This document shows, in pieces, positions 18,536 to 28,767 of a DNA stretch of 64,000 nucleotides; the stretch's first letter is position 1; every line of letters starts with the position of its first letter. Location: assembly GCF_013111185.1 (NCBI RefSeq), contig NZ_WVRE01000002.1, positions 558,001-622,000 of the forward strand, read 5' to 3'. The notes below the pieces were generated by a model. It saw only the letters and a program-made list of their open reading frames with translations. It was not told where the DNA came from and did no database searches. Source of the stretch: Ruegeria sp. HKCCD7303. Lineage in GTDB: Bacteria; Pseudomonadota; Alphaproteobacteria; Rhodobacterales; Rhodobacteraceae. Position numbers and translations under genes: made by a program.

Positions 18536-19576
18536 ATGTCAGACATTGAAATCCGCATCACAGGCCGTGCCGGACGCATCACCTTGACCCGCCAACATGC
18601 TTTGAACGCAATGAGCTACGAGATGTGCATGGCCATCGACGCGGCGATGCGCAACTGGCGCGAAGACGATGCCGTTGACCTGATCATTCTGGACGCCGAA
18701 GGTGAAAAAGCCTTTTGCGCAGGCGGAGACATCGCCGAGCTCTACGAAACCGGGACCAAGGGCGACTATGCCTATGGGCAGACATTCTGGCGTGACGAGT
18801 ACCGTCTGAATGCGATGATCTTCGAATATCCCAAGCCGGTCATCAGCTTTCTTCAGGGCTTTACCATGGGCGGCGGTGTCGGCATCGGGTGCCATGGCAG
18901 CCATCGCGTTGTCGGGGAAAGCTCCAAAATCGCGATGCCAGAATGCTCGATTGGTTTGGTACCGGATGTCGGCGGTTCGCTCATGCTGGCCCTCGCCCCC
19001 GGTCGGTTGGGCGAGTTTTTGGGAACGACTGGGTTCCGAATGGGCCCTGCGGATGCAATTCTGGCAGGGTTCGCGGACCATTACATCCCTCAATCGCACT
19101 GGTCCGATCTGATTGAGATGCTTGAAGCCTCTGGCGACGCAGAACTGATTTCACAACATGCCGAAACACCACCCGCCGGAGAACTGGCCGAGTTGCAGGC
19201 CGACATTGATCAGCATTTCTCGGGCGAAACACTAGGCGACATCGTGACAAGCCTGCGCAACAGCGACCACGAGTTTTCACAGAAAACCCTAGCGACTCTG
19301 GGAAAAAGCGCCCCCCTTTCCACGGCCTGTACGGTTGAAATGCTGCACCGTCTGCGCAGCCTCACTTTGTCCATACGGCGCGCCCTGGAGTTGGAATACC
19401 GTTTCACCCACCGGTCGATGGAACACGGTGACTTTCTGGAAGGTATCCGCGCGCAAATCATCGATAAAGACCGCAGCCCGAACTGGCAGTTTGCCGATAT
19501 GAACGTCCCTTTGACGGCCGTTTCGAAAATACTGCAACCGCTGGGCGCGGATACCCTGACATTTGAGGAGGACTAA
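18536..19576 (+). CDS. 3-hydroxyisobutyryl-CoA hydrolase (enoyl-CoA hydratase/isomerase family)
   Basis: A 346-residue crotonase-fold protein of HIBCH length (ordinary hydratases are about 260). The oxyanion-hole motif AFCAGGDIAELYE, QGFTMGGGVGIGCHGSHRV and PECSIGLVPDVGGS are the HIBCH signatures. The enzyme releases CoA from 3-hydroxyisobutyryl-CoA, the step before mmsB. It starts 7 bases after the acyl-CoA dehydrogenase stop and is followed 3 bases later by mmsB, so the three are one operon. Confidence 0.9.
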   Translation: MSDIEIRITGRAGRITLTRQHALNAMSYEMCMAIDAAMRNWREDDAVDLIILDAEGEKAFCAGGDIAELYETGTKGDYAYGQTFWRDEYRLNAMIFEYPKPVISFLQGFTMGGGVGIGCHGSHRVVGESSKIAMPECSIGLVPDVGGSLMLALAPGRLGEFLGTTGFRMGPADAILAGFADHYIPQSHWSDLIEMLEASGDAELISQHAETPPAGELAELQADIDQHFSGETLGDIVTSLRNSDHEFSQKTLATLGKSAPLSTACTVEMLHRLRSLTLSIRRALELEYRFTHRSMEHGDFLEGIRAQIIDKDRSPNWQFADMNVPLTAVSKILQPLGADTLTFEED

Positions 19577-19579
19577 AAG

Positions 19580-20452
19580 ATGCAGATCGGTTTCATTGGG
19601 CTGGGAAATATGGGCGCGCCTATGGCGGCCAACCTGGCAAAAGCCGGGCATCAGGTTCTGGGGTTTGATACGGCTGGCGTCACCGTGGAAGGTGTCACCC
19701 ACGTCGAAACGGCGTCTGACGCGGTCGCGGGTGCTGATGCGGTCATCACCATGCTGCCAAACGGCGCTATTCTAAGGGCCGTTGCGGATCAGGTCATTCC
19801 CGCCATGTCGAAAGAGGCTGTGTTAATCGACTGCTCGACGGTTGACGTGGACAGCGCGCGTGCGGTTGCGGATCAGGCTATGGGAGCCGGACTTTTGTCC
19901 GTGGATGCGCCGGTTTCCGGCGGTATCGGCGGTGCAGCGGCAGGTACGTTAACGTTCATGGCCGGCGGATCGGAAGCCGCATTCGCCAAAGCTGCACCGC
20001 TGTTCGAGATCATGGGACAAAAAGCGGTTCACTGTGGCGAAGCCGGGGCCGGACAAGCCGCCAAGATCTGCAACAATATGATCCTTGGCGTCACCATGAT
20101 TGCCACCTGCGAGGCTTTTGCACTGGCAGACAAACTGGGATTGGACCGGCAAAAGATGTTCGATGTCGTCAGTACATCGTCAGGCTATAGCTGGACGATG
20201 AATGCCTATTGCCCTGCCCCCGGCGTTGGCCCGCAAAGCCCTGCTGACAATGACTACACGCCCGGATTCGCCGCCGAGCTCATGCTAAAGGACCTGCGTC
20301 TCAGCCAGCAAGCAGCAGACAGCGCTGATGCGGATACACCGATGGGTCAGGTCGCGACTTCGCTATATGAACAATTTGTTGAAAATGAAGACGGATTGGG
20401 CCGCGACTTCAGCGCGATGCTGCCACGCTTTGAAAAACGAGGGCGCGAATAG
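19580..20452 (+). CDS. mmsB: 3-hydroxyisobutyrate dehydrogenase
   Basis: A 290-residue NAD-dependent beta-hydroxyacid dehydrogenase that oxidises 3-hydroxyisobutyrate to methylmalonate semialdehyde, the substrate of MmsA. It has the N-terminal Rossmann GFIGLGNMGAPMAANL, the substrate box DAPVSGGIGGAAAGTLTFM and the catalytic Lys segment GAGQAAKICNNM. GAGGAG precedes the ATG. It is the last gene of the acyl-CoA dehydrogenase/hydrolase/mmsB operon. Confidence 0.94.
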   Translation: MQIGFIGLGNMGAPMAANLAKAGHQVLGFDTAGVTVEGVTHVETASDAVAGADAVITMLPNGAILRAVADQVIPAMSKEAVLIDCSTVDVDSARAVADQAMGAGLLSVDAPVSGGIGGAAAGTLTFMAGGSEAAFAKAAPLFEIMGQKAVHCGEAGAGQAAKICNNMILGVTMIATCEAFALADKLGLDRQKMFDVVSTSSGYSWTMNAYCPAPGVGPQSPADNDYTPGFAAELMLKDLRLSQQAADSADADTPMGQVATSLYEQFVENEDGLGRDFSAMLPRFEKRGRE

Positions 20453-20480
20453 GCAATTCGGCGGCCTCTTGCCCAGCCAT

Positions 20481-20511
20481 TTGACAGACAATCGGCAAGG
20501 GGCCATCTATC
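20481..20511 (+). promoter_or_regulatory. Possible promoter of the small RcnB-like gene
   Basis: TTGACA (20481-20486) is a perfect -35. The -10 (ATCTAT or TCTATC near 20505-20511) is 18-19 bases away and weak. Confidence 0.3.
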
Positions 20512-20558
20512 CAGTCATGTTCCGAGGCGTCTTCAGCCTGTTCGCAAGGGAAAGTGAC

Positions 20559-20882
20559 ATGACAAGATACCTGGTGACTACAGCGATGCTTGTGGCGATG
20601 ACGCTTGTACCTGTTACAGCCGTGGCAAAAAACAAAAACGGGCATTGCCCACCGGGTTTAGCCAAGAAGTCCATTCCTTGCGTGCCTCCCGGGCAAGCAA
20701 AAAAGATCTATCGGAACGGCGATTTCATCCGCAACGACTATCGATGGGTAGACAATCCGTACCGTTATGGGCTGAACCGAAACTATTCCTACATTCGCGC
20801 GGGTGACTACGTGTACCGGGTCGACCCAGACACACGCAAAGTCTTGAACCTGATCGGTGCGGTTGCCGATATTCTGAACTGA
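20559..20882 (+). CDS. Small exported RcnB-like protein (paralog A)
   Basis: A 107-residue protein with a signal peptide (MTRYLVTTAMLVAMTLVPVTAVA). The mature part is basic and starts with KNKNGHCPPGLAKK and CVPPGQAKKIYRNGD, then an aromatic stretch and YVYRVDPDTRKVLNLIGAVADIL at the end. The PPGQAKK motif followed by a short beta domain ending in a hydrophobic helix resembles RcnB/DUF1236-type periplasmic proteins, some of which affect metal homeostasis. A second copy of this architecture is at 62643. Function unknown. The ATG at 20559 has AAGGGAAAG upstream. Confidence 0.78.
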   Translation: MTRYLVTTAMLVAMTLVPVTAVAKNKNGHCPPGLAKKSIPCVPPGQAKKIYRNGDFIRNDYRWVDNPYRYGLNRNYSYIRAGDYVYRVDPDTRKVLNLIGAVADILN

Positions 20883-20898
20883 TCTGAAGGCGCTAAGC

Positions 20899-23757
20899 CT
20901 ATTCAGCAGCAACGCGCGCGTTGTCTAACATCGATTTCAGATAGCGACCGGTATGACTGCGCTCGACTGTGGCGACATCTTCGGGTGTGCCCGTAGCCAC
21001 TATCTCACCTCCGCCATCGCCGCCTTCGGGACCAATGTCGATGATGTGATCTGCAGTTTTCACCACGTCCAGATTGTGCTCGATCACAACAACCGTGTTC
21101 CCCTGATCGACCAACTCATGCAGCACTTCCAATAGCTTGCGTACGTCTTCAAAATGCAAACCCGTGGTCGGTTCATCTAGGATATAGAGCGTTCGCCCGG
21201 TTGACCGTTTCGACAATTCCTTGGACAGCTTCACGCGTTGCGCCTCGCCACCGGATAGCGTGGTGGCCTGCTGACCGACCTTGATATAGCCCAGCCCAAC
21301 GCGGGCCAAAGCGTCCATCTTATCGCGGATCGACGGCACAGCCTTGAAGAACTCCTGCGCGTCTTCCACCGTCAAATCAAGCACATCAGCGATGGACTTG
21401 CCCTTGAACTTGATCTCAAGGGTCTCGCGGTTGTAGCGCGCGCCTTTGCACGTCTCGCAGGTAACGTAGACATCAGGCAGAAAGTGCATTTCGATCTTGA
21501 TGACACCGTCACCCTGACAGGCTTCGCACCGGCCTCCCTTAACGTTGAAACTGAAACGACCAGGTTTGTACCCACGCGCTTTCGCCTCGGGCAAACCCGC
21601 AAACCAGTCTCTGATCGGCGTGAAGGCCCCGGTGTAAGTGGCTGGATTCGAACGCGGAGTTCGCCCGATCGGGCGTTGGTCGATATCGATAACCTTGTCC
21701 AGGTGCTCAAGCCCCTTGATCGTCTCACACGGCGCTGGAGTCTGTCGCGCACCATTTAGGCGCATCGATGCGGTTTTGAACAACGTCTCAATCGTCAGCG
21801 TGGACTTGCCGCCGCCAGACACCCCTGTCACACAGACAAATTTGCCCAAGGGAAATTCAGCCGTGACGTTCTTGAGGTTGTTACCAGTGGCTTTCACCAC
21901 AGTCACTTTCTGCTTCTTGCCCGCGCGCCGTTCAGCCGGAACCGCGATTTCCCGGGTCCCGGCCAAATATTGCCCGGTGATAGAGGCAGCATCACCCGTA
22001 ATGTCCGCCGGCGTACCGTGACTGACGACCTGCCCCCCGTGCACACCCGCTCCGGGGCCAATGTCGAACACATAATCGGCCTCTCGGATGGCCTCCTCGT
22101 CATGTTCTACAACAATTACCGTGTTGCCCTGATCCCGCAGGTTCTTGAGCGTTCCCAGCAACCGGTCATTGTCACGCTGATGCAAGCCGATAGAAGGCTC
22201 GTCCAACACGTAAAGAACTCCTGTCAGACCCGAGCCAATTTGGCTAGCCAAACGAATACGCTGGCTTTCCCCGCCCGACAGTGTCCCACTTGAACGCGAA
22301 AGCGTAAGGTATTCCAAACCAACATTATTCAGAAACCCAAGTCGTTCGCGAATCTCCTTCAAAATGGCGCGCGCGATTTCATTCTTCTGGGCGCTCAGAT
22401 GGTTCGGCGCGTCCTCAATCCAGGCCAGAGCTTCCCGGATCGACATCTGCACCACTTGCCCGACATGCAGGCCCGCGATCTTGACCGCCAGCGCCTCGGG
22501 CCGCAGGCGATACCCCTCACATGTGCCGCATGGACGGTTGTTCTGGTACCGTTCAAATTCCTCGCGAATCCAAGCGCTGTCAGTTTCACGATAGCGGCGC
22601 TCCATATTCGGGATCACGCCTTCGAAACTGCGCGTCACCTGATAAACGCGTCCGCCTTCGTCATAGCGGAACTGGATCTCTTCATCGCCAGAGCCGCGCA
22701 GGAACACCTGCTGCACCTTCTGGGGCAGGTCTTTCCATGGTGTGTTCTTGTCGAACTCGTAATGCCGTGCAATGGCTTCGATGGTCTGAAGGAAATACGG
22801 AGACTTACCCTTGCGCCACGGCGCCAAGGCCCCGTCATAGAGTTTCAGCGACTGATCGGGCACCACAAGCCGCTCGTCAAAGAACAACTCGACCCCCAAG
22901 CCATCACAATCGGGGCAAGCCCCAAATGGCGCGTTGAAGGAAAACAGGCGCGGTTCGATCTCGGGGATGGTAAACCCGCTGACCGGGCAGGCAAAGTTCT
23001 CGCTAAAGGTGATCCGCTCTGGGTCACCCTCACGCGGGGCAGTTTCCAGAATCGCAATACCGTCAGCCAGATCCAAGGCTGTGCGCAGGCTGTCGGCCAA
23101 GCGGGTCTCCATACCCTCTCGGACAACCAGTCGATCCACCACGACATCGATGTCGTGGCGGAATTTCTTGTCCAGCGTCGGCGGTTCATCCAGTTCGTAG
23201 AACTCACCATCGACCTTGACGCGCTGAAAGCCTTGCTTGCGCAACTCCAGGAATTCTTTTTTGTACTCACCCTTGCGATCTCGCACGATGGGGGCCAGCA
23301 GGTAACCTCGCGTGCCCTCCTCCATCGTCATGATCCGGTCGACCATGTCTTGTACCTGCTGCGCCTCGATCGGCTGTCCGGTCGCCGGGCTATAGGGGGT
23401 TCCAGCGCGTGCGAACAGCAGGCGCATATAGTCATAGATTTCCGTAACCGTCCCAACAGTTGAACGCGGGTTCTTGGACGTTGTCTTCTGTTCAATGGAG
23501 ATTGCCGGACTCAGACCGCTGATATGATCGACATCGGGCTTTTCCATCATGTCGAGGAACTGCCGCGCATAGGCAGACAGGCTTTCAACATAGCGACGCT
23601 GCCCTTCGGCATAGATGGTATCAAAAGCCAGCGAGGACTTGCCCGAACCAGACAAGCCGGTGATCACCACCAGCTGATCCCGAGGGATATCAACATCGAT
23701 GCCTTTGAGGTTATGCTCGCGCGCGCCGCGCACCTCGATATTCTTCAGCTCAGCCAT
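20899..23757 (-). CDS. uvrA: Excinuclease ABC subunit A
   Basis: A 952-residue UvrA, the damage-recognition ATPase of nucleotide excision repair. The first Walker A is GLSGSGKSS (34-42) and the second is GVSGGGKST. Two ABC signatures ([12 protein letters not shown] and [11 protein letters not shown]) and zinc-finger Cys pairs ([31 protein letters not shown]) are all present. The ATG at 23757 gives the standard N-terminus [18 protein letters not shown] longer frame adds 19 unrelated residues. An alphaproteobacterial SOS box lies 69 bases upstream, so it is probably LexA-controlled. Confidence 0.98.
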   Translation of the reverse strand: MAELKNIEVRGAREHNLKGIDVDIPRDQLVVITGLSGSGKSSLAFDTIYAEGQRRYVESLSAYARQFLDMMEKPDVDHISGLSPAISIEQKTTSKNPRSTVGTVTEIYDYMRLLFARAGTPYSPATGQPIEAQQVQDMVDRIMTMEEGTRGYLLAPIVRDRKGEYKKEFLELRKQGFQRVKVDGEFYELDEPPTLDKKFRHDIDVVVDRLVVREGMETRLADSLRTALDLADGIAILETAPREGDPERITFSENFACPVSGFTIPEIEPRLFSFNAPFGACPDCDGLGVELFFDERLVVPDQSLKLYDGALAPWRKGKSPYFLQTIEAIARHYEFDKNTPWKDLPQKVQQVFLRGSGDEEIQFRYDEGGRVYQVTRSFEGVIPNMERRYRETDSAWIREEFERYQNNRPCGTCEGYRLRPEALAVKIAGLHVGQVVQMSIREALAWIEDAPNHLSAQKNEIARAILKEIRERLGFLNNVGLEYLTLSRSSGTLSGGESQRIRLASQIGSGLTGVLYVLDEPSIGLHQRDNDRLLGTLKNLRDQGNTVIVVEHDEEAIREADYVFDIGPGAGVHGGQVVSHGTPADITGDAASITGQYLAGTREIAVPAERRAGKKQKVTVVKATGNNLKNVTAEFPLGKFVCVTGVSGGGKSTLTIETLFKTASMRLNGARQTPAPCETIKGLEHLDKVIDIDQRPIGRTPRSNPATYTGAFTPIRDWFAGLPEAKARGYKPGRFSFNVKGGRCEACQGDGVIKIEMHFLPDVYVTCETCKGARYNRETLEIKFKGKSIADVLDLTVEDAQEFFKAVPSIRDKMDALARVGLGYIKVGQQATTLSGGEAQRVKLSKELSKRSTGRTLYILDEPTTGLHFEDVRKLLEVLHELVDQGNTVVVIEHNLDVVKTADHIIDIGPEGGDGGGEIVATGTPEDVATVERSHTGRYLKSMLDNARVAAE

Positions 23758-23825
23758 TTCCGGCCCCCAAGAAACAAGTGGTTTAGAGATAGGCGAGCTT
23801 GCCTGAGTCTCCAACAGAAAAGTTA

Positions 23826-23840
23826 GAACATTTAGTGAAC
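23826..23840 (-). promoter_or_regulatory. SOS (LexA) box upstream of uvrA
   Basis: GAAC-ATTTAGT-GAAC, an exact match to the alphaproteobacterial LexA consensus GAACN7GAAC, 69 bases upstream of the uvrA start. Confidence 0.85.
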
Positions 23841-23935
23841 ATACGAGTTTTAGCCGAGCAAATCAAACCGCAGCTGCTTAATCGGGATCTTCGCTGCGAA
23901 GCTTTTAAGCCGATCGGTTGAGAGTAAGAGGAAAA

Positions 23936-24012
23936 TGGCGCGGTTGACGGGGCTCGAACCCGCGACCCCCGGCGTGACAGGCCGGTACTCTAACCAACTG
24001 AGCTACAACCGC
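23936..24012 (-). tRNA. tRNA-Asp(GTC), copy 1
   Basis: 77 bases on the minus strand with 3' CCA encoded. Acceptor GCGGTTG/CAACCGC, anticodon stem-loop CCGGC-CTGTCAC-GCCGG with anticodon GTC, T-arm GGGTTCGAGCCC. It is identical to the copy 45 bases away. Confidence 0.97.
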
Positions 24013-24057
24013 GCATCTATTTTCGTGGCCCTTGTCCTGGGCCAAGGTAAGCAGCGA

Positions 24058-24134
24058 TGGCGCGGTTGACGGGGCTCGAACCCGCGACCCCCGGCGTGAC
24101 AGGCCGGTACTCTAACCAACTGAGCTACAACCGC
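24058..24134 (-). tRNA. tRNA-Asp(GTC), copy 2
   Basis: 77 bases, identical to copy 1 over its whole length including CCA. The two form a tandem pair on the minus strand with this copy upstream, probably one precursor transcript. Confidence 0.97.
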
Positions 24135-24314
24135 CCGCTGCACGTTCATTGCTGAACGTTGGGGTGTATTATGGCTACGCTCGGGCAGCGTCAAGCGGCG
24201 TTTTGAAGTTTTTTGTCAGAATCCAGATTTTTGTTTACCCGCAGATTTTCGCGCGCAGACCCACGTCAAATTCGCTTGCAGCCGAACCACAGGACAGATA
24301 ACAACGCGTCCCAT

Positions 24315-24389
24315 GGGTGATTAGCTCAGTGGTAGAGCGCTTCGTTCACATCGAAGATGTCAGGAGTTCAAATCTCTTATCACCCACCA
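24315..24389 (+). tRNA. tRNA-Val(CAC)
   Basis: 75 bases with acceptor GGGTGAT/ATCACCC, anticodon stem-loop CTTCG-TTCACAT-CGAAG with anticodon CAC, T-arm AGGAGTTCAAATCTCTT and encoded CCA. Transcribed towards the APC permease gene. Confidence 0.96.
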
Positions 24390-24500
24390 TTCCTTTTCGC
24401 AGATTACGCTTGAAATTGAGGGGCTTGCCAGCGCGCGACCTCGGCGACTATCGTGCTTCATCGGCCGAACCGTGTGCCGATTGCAAAGTCAGGGGTCGTT

Positions 24501-26087
24501 ATGGCAGAGCTAAAGCGAGACATCGGCCTGATCGGACTAACCTTTATTTCGGTTGGAGGAATCATCGGTTCGGGCTGGTTGTTCGGCCCCCTTCTGGCGG
24601 TTCAGCATGCCGGACCTGCGGCTATCCTCTCGTGGGTGATCGGCGCGGCTGCGATGTTCATTTTGGCAATCACTTTCGCAGAAATCTCAGCCATGCTGCC
24701 TATTCCGGGTGGGATTGCCAGGGTTCCGCAGTTTTCACACGGCAATATCGTTTCAATGGCCATGGGATGGACGGCTTGGATTGGCTACAACACCACTGCC
24801 CCCATCGAAGTGGAGGCGATGCTGAAATACCTCGCGCCATACGCGCCCTGGCTGCATGCCGCCGATACAGGCGACCTGACAGGCGCGGGTATATTTGCGG
24901 CCCTTGTATTCATGCTGCTTTTCGTTGCCGTCAACGCGCTTGGGGTCAAGTTTTTCACACATGTGAATGCCGCTTTGACGTGGGCCAAGATCGCTATTCC
25001 GGTCGTTCTGTCTGTTCTACTAATTTCCAACCGTTTCAACGCTGACAATTTTACACATCCGGATGGGTTTGCACCTTATGGCTTGCAGGGAATCATGGCT
25101 GCAGTTTCGACCGGCGGTGTCATTTTCTCGTTCATAGGATTTCGTCATGTGGTCGATATGGCGGGAGAAGTGCGAAATCCGAAATTTGCAATCCCCACCT
25201 CCCTCGTCCTGTCGATCATCATGTGCGCCGCAATCTATCTTGGCCTCCAAGTGGCTTTTATCGGCGCGCTGGATCCATCTTTGCTGGCTAATGGCTGGTC
25301 GCAACTGAGCTTTGGGGGCGAAGGCCCATTGGACGCTGTAATCATGTCGGTCGGGTTGGTCTGGTTCATCAGCTTGCTGAATGTCGGATCAGTCGTTGGC
25401 CCCTTTGGCAACGGATTGGTCGCAACCGGGTCGAATGCCCGTATTGCCCTTGCCCTGTCCCAAAACGGTTTTCTACCAAAACGTTTGCAAAACTTGTCTT
25501 CGTTTGGGGTTCCGGTATGGGCTTTGGCGTTGAATTTTCTGATCGGGACTCTGTTCCTTTTGACCGTTCCCTTTACTACCGTCATCGCCCTGAACGGTGC
25601 CGCTATTGTTTTGTCATTCGCAGTTGGCCCAATCGCCGTCGTTTGCCTACGGGATCTGCTGCCAGACCAACCCCGTTCAATCCGCATCCCAGCGGTGCGT
25701 CTGGTCGCGTTGACTGCCTTCGCCATTGCAACCCTGATTGTCTATTGGAGCGGTTGGGACACTGTCTGGCGCCTTGGGATCGCGCTTATCGTTGGAAAAA
25801 TTCTGCTGCTTATCCGGTTCCGAGGGCGCCTTGATGAAATGGACCTGACCGAAGCCGTTTGGTTGATGCCTTATTTTGCCGGACTCGGGTTAATCTCATT
25901 TCTGGGTCAATTCGGCACCGGGTCTTTGAAGCAGATCCCGTTTGGGTGGGATATTCTGCTTTGTGTCGTGTTTTCCGCGATCATCTTCGCCCTCGCGATA
26001 CGTTCAGCGCTGTCTGACGAGAAATTCATGAAATACATAGCGGAAGAAGAGATACTTGATCCAAAGCTGCCCGTTGTCGGGCTGTAA
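24501..26087 (+). CDS. APC-family amino acid permease (aspartate:proton symporter-like)
   Basis: A 528-residue inner-membrane transporter with about 12-14 hydrophobic segments. The first helix carries the APC substrate-binding GGIIGSGWLFGPLL. The PIPGGIARVPQFSHG segment and GWTAWIGYNTTAPIE resemble the B. subtilis YveA/AspT branch of aspartate symporters, but substrate assignment by eye is tentative. The ATG at 24501 is preceded by AGGGG and starts MAELKRDIGLIGLTF. The gene follows tRNA-Val and ends in a bidirectional terminator shared with lon. Confidence 0.9.
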   Translation: MAELKRDIGLIGLTFISVGGIIGSGWLFGPLLAVQHAGPAAILSWVIGAAAMFILAITFAEISAMLPIPGGIARVPQFSHGNIVSMAMGWTAWIGYNTTAPIEVEAMLKYLAPYAPWLHAADTGDLTGAGIFAALVFMLLFVAVNALGVKFFTHVNAALTWAKIAIPVVLSVLLISNRFNADNFTHPDGFAPYGLQGIMAAVSTGGVIFSFIGFRHVVDMAGEVRNPKFAIPTSLVLSIIMCAAIYLGLQVAFIGALDPSLLANGWSQLSFGGEGPLDAVIMSVGLVWFISLLNVGSVVGPFGNGLVATGSNARIALALSQNGFLPKRLQNLSSFGVPVWALALNFLIGTLFLLTVPFTTVIALNGAAIVLSFAVGPIAVVCLRDLLPDQPRSIRIPAVRLVALTAFAIATLIVYWSGWDTVWRLGIALIVGKILLLIRFRGRLDEMDLTEAVWLMPYFAGLGLISFLGQFGTGSLKQIPFGWDILLCVVFSAIIFALAIRSALSDEKFMKYIAEEEILDPKLPVVGL

Positions 26088-26115
26088 AAAAGGCAGAGCG
26101 TTGCTCTGCCTTTTT
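26087..26115. terminator. Bidirectional terminator between APC permease and lon
   Basis: 13-bp perfect stem AAAAAGGCAGAGC / GCTCTGCCTTTTT (26087-26099, 26103-26115) with a GTT loop. The A and T runs let it act on both convergent genes. Confidence 0.92.
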
Positions 26116-26135
26116 CCGTTTTCTATTTATGCAAT

Positions 26136-28544
26136 TTAATGCGCTGTGGCTGAAGCATCCGCAGATTTGGCCGAAGCGGCGGCCGCAGCGGCTGCTTCCT
26201 CTGCCGCTTCGTCCCACTCGATCGACTCAGGCTTACGCACCAGCGCCTGCTTCAGAACTTCCGAGACGTGCTTTACAGGGATGATCTCCAACCCTTCCTT
26301 CACATTGTCAGGGATGTCCGCCAGATCCTTTTCATTCTCTTCCGGGATCAGAACGGTCTTGATGCCACCACGAAGAGCCGCCAGCAGTTTTTCTTTCAGC
26401 CCGCCAATCGGCATTGCATTACCGCGCAGCGAAACTTCGCCGGTCATGGCAATATCCTTGCGCACCGGAATGCCGGTCAGCACAGACACGATCGATGTCA
26501 CCATCGCCAGGCCAGCGCTAGGGCCGTCTTTGGGCGTCGCCCCATCCGGCACATGAACGTGAATGTCCAATGTGTCGAACTTTGGCGGTTTCACCCCGAT
26601 CTGAGGTGAAATCGACCGCACATATGACGAAGCCGCATCGATGGATTCCTTCATCACATCGCCCAGCTTACCTGTGGTCTTCATCCGCCCCTTACCAGGC
26701 AGTTTCAGCGCCTCGATATGCAGCAGATCGCCACCCACGGACGTCCAAGCCAGGCCGGTCACGACACCGATCTGATCGTCCTGCTCAGCCAGACCATAAC
26801 GGAACTTTGGCACACCCAGGAAATCATCCAGATTGTCTGGTGTTACGGTGACCGACTCCGCCTCTTTCTTGATGATCTTGGTCAACGACTTCCGCGCCAC
26901 CTTGGCGATTTCACGTTCAAGGTTACGAACACCCGCTTCGCGGGTATAAGTGCGAATGATCTTCTGCAGCGCCTCATCGGTCAGCTCAAATTCCTTGGCC
27001 TTCAGACCATGGTTCTTGACCTGCTTTTCGATCAGGTGCTGTTTCGCGATCTCGCTCTTTTCCTCTTCGGTGTAACCGGCCAGCGGAATGATCTCCATCC
27101 GGTCCAGCAGAGGCCCTGGCATATTGTAACTGTTTGAAGTCGTCAGGAACATCACGTTGGACAGGTCATATTCGACCTCCAAATAGTGGTCCATGAAAGT
27201 GTTGTTCTGTTCCGGATCCAGCACCTCAAGCATTGCCGAGGCCGGATCACCACGGAAATCCTGACCCATCTTGTCGATTTCATCCAACAAGATCAGCGGG
27301 TTCGTGGTTTTCGCTTTTTTCAGCGCCTGGATGATCTTACCCGGCATCGAACCGATATAGGTCCGACGGTGGCCCCTGATCTCGGATTCGTCGCGCACAC
27401 CGCCCAACGAGATGCGAATGAACTCGCGCCCCGTGGCTTTTGCAACCGATTTACCCAAGCTGGTCTTACCCACGCCCGGAGGGCCAACAAGGCACAAGAT
27501 CGGGCCCTTCAGCTTTTTCGAACGCTGCTGAACTGCTAGATACTCGACGATGCGCTCCTTGACCTTCTCAAGCCCATAGTGATCGGCATCCAGAATGTCC
27601 TGCGCGCGCCCAAGATCCTTTTTGACGCGGGATTTGGTGCCCCACGGCAAAGACAGAATCCAATCCAGATAGTTGCGCACAACGGTCGCCTCGGCCGACA
27701 TGGGCGACATGTTCTTGAGCTTTTTCAGCTCTCCTTCGGCCTTTTCACGCGCTTCTTTGGATAGTTTGGTCTCGGCGATTTTCTCTTCCAGCTCAGCGAC
27801 TTCGTTCGATCCGTCTTCGCCATCGCCAAGTTCCTTCTGAATGGCTTTCATCTGCTCATTCAGATAATATTCGCGCTGTGTCTTCTCCATCTGGGATTTG
27901 ACGCGGGTCTTGATCTTTTTCTCGACCTGCAGAACCGACATTTCGCCCTGCATCAGACCATAGACTTTCTCAAGCCGTTCGCTGACGCTGAGGGTCTCCA
28001 GCAGCTCTTGCTTTTGTTCGACCTCGATGCCCAAGTGGCCCGACACAAGGTCGGCCAGCTTTGCAGGCTCGGTGGTTTCCCCCACTGCCGCCAGCGCTTC
28101 TTCGGGGATGTTCTTGCGCACTTTGGCGTAGCGTTCAAACTCATCCGCAACGGTACGCAACAGGGCTTCGGTTGTCGTAACGTCGCCGGGGATTTCGGTC
28201 AGATATTCTGCCCGAGCCTCGAAAAACTCTTCGTTTTCAAGAAACTCAGTGATCTGCACACGCGCCTGCCCTTCGACCAGAACCTTCACGGTGCCGTCGG
28301 GCAGCTTCAGCAGTTGCAGCACATTGGCCAAAACGCCTGCGCGATAAATCCCTTCTTCATCGGGATCATCAACGCCGGGGTCGATCTGGCTGGACAACAG
28401 AATTTGCTTGTCATCCTGCATCACCTCTTCCAAAGCGCGGACCGATTTATCGCGGCCCACAAAGAGCGGCACAATCATATGCGGGAACACCACAATGTCG
28501 CGCAGCGGCAGGACGGGGTATGAGGAATTCAGAGGCTCTTGCAT
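26136..28544 (-). CDS. lon: ATP-dependent protease Lon
   Basis: An 802-residue LonA protease: N-terminal substrate domain ([22 protein letters not shown]), AAA+ domain with Walker [10 protein letters not shown] and Walker [12 protein letters not shown], and a C-terminal protease domain with catalytic Ser676 in [10 protein letters not shown]. The last 25 residues are an Ala/Glu/Ser-rich tail. Lon degrades damaged and regulatory proteins in the cytoplasm. AAGGAT precedes the ATG. A sigma-32-like promoter lies about 80 bases upstream, consistent with heat-shock control. Confidence 0.98.
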   Translation of the reverse strand: MQEPLNSSYPVLPLRDIVVFPHMIVPLFVGRDKSVRALEEVMQDDKQILLSSQIDPGVDDPDEEGIYRAGVLANVLQLLKLPDGTVKVLVEGQARVQITEFLENEEFFEARAEYLTEIPGDVTTTEALLRTVADEFERYAKVRKNIPEEALAAVGETTEPAKLADLVSGHLGIEVEQKQELLETLSVSERLEKVYGLMQGEMSVLQVEKKIKTRVKSQMEKTQREYYLNEQMKAIQKELGDGEDGSNEVAELEEKIAETKLSKEAREKAEGELKKLKNMSPMSAEATVVRNYLDWILSLPWGTKSRVKKDLGRAQDILDADHYGLEKVKERIVEYLAVQQRSKKLKGPILCLVGPPGVGKTSLGKSVAKATGREFIRISLGGVRDESEIRGHRRTYIGSMPGKIIQALKKAKTTNPLILLDEIDKMGQDFRGDPASAMLEVLDPEQNNTFMDHYLEVEYDLSNVMFLTTSNSYNMPGPLLDRMEIIPLAGYTEEEKSEIAKQHLIEKQVKNHGLKAKEFELTDEALQKIIRTYTREAGVRNLEREIAKVARKSLTKIIKKEAESVTVTPDNLDDFLGVPKFRYGLAEQDDQIGVVTGLAWTSVGGDLLHIEALKLPGKGRMKTTGKLGDVMKESIDAASSYVRSISPQIGVKPPKFDTLDIHVHVPDGATPKDGPSAGLAMVTSIVSVLTGIPVRKDIAMTGEVSLRGNAMPIGGLKEKLLAALRGGIKTVLIPEENEKDLADIPDNVKEGLEIIPVKHVSEVLKQALVRKPESIEWDEAAEEAAAAAAASAKSADASATAH

Positions 28545-28623
28545 GCTCTATCCTTATCGTTGGCAAGACGGCACGTGTCCCTCATCGAGGCAACATTTGG
28601 CCATCTCCTGTCTTGGACGATAA

Positions 28624-28651
28624 AGGTGGGGCCTCATCGCCCTTTTTCAAC
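28624..28651 (-). promoter_or_regulatory. Heat-shock (sigma-32-like) promoter of lon
   Basis: On the minus strand, GTTGAAA (28651-28645), 13 bases, then CCCCACCT (28631-28624). This is close to the sigma-32 pattern CTTGAAA-N13-15-CCCCATnT. The transcript would have a leader of about 70 bases before lon. Confidence 0.6.
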
Positions 28652-28767
28652 CTTACCGCCGTGTATCGTGTTTCAGCATGAACCGAGGTTTTCGGGACTG
28701 CAAGACGTCCAAGGAACATATCCACCGAAATTAGCACGACAAGCATAGGCGACGTTCACTTCAAAGG

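Noticed and set aside
22399..23463. A 354-residue plus-strand open frame inside uvrA
   Set aside because: Antisense shadow of uvrA, without a ribosome site or family motifs.
23936..24134. Near-identical 77-base blocks with 45-base spacer, looked at as a possible repeat array
   Set aside because: They fold as two tRNA-Asp genes with CCA ends, so the repetition is a tandem tRNA duplication.
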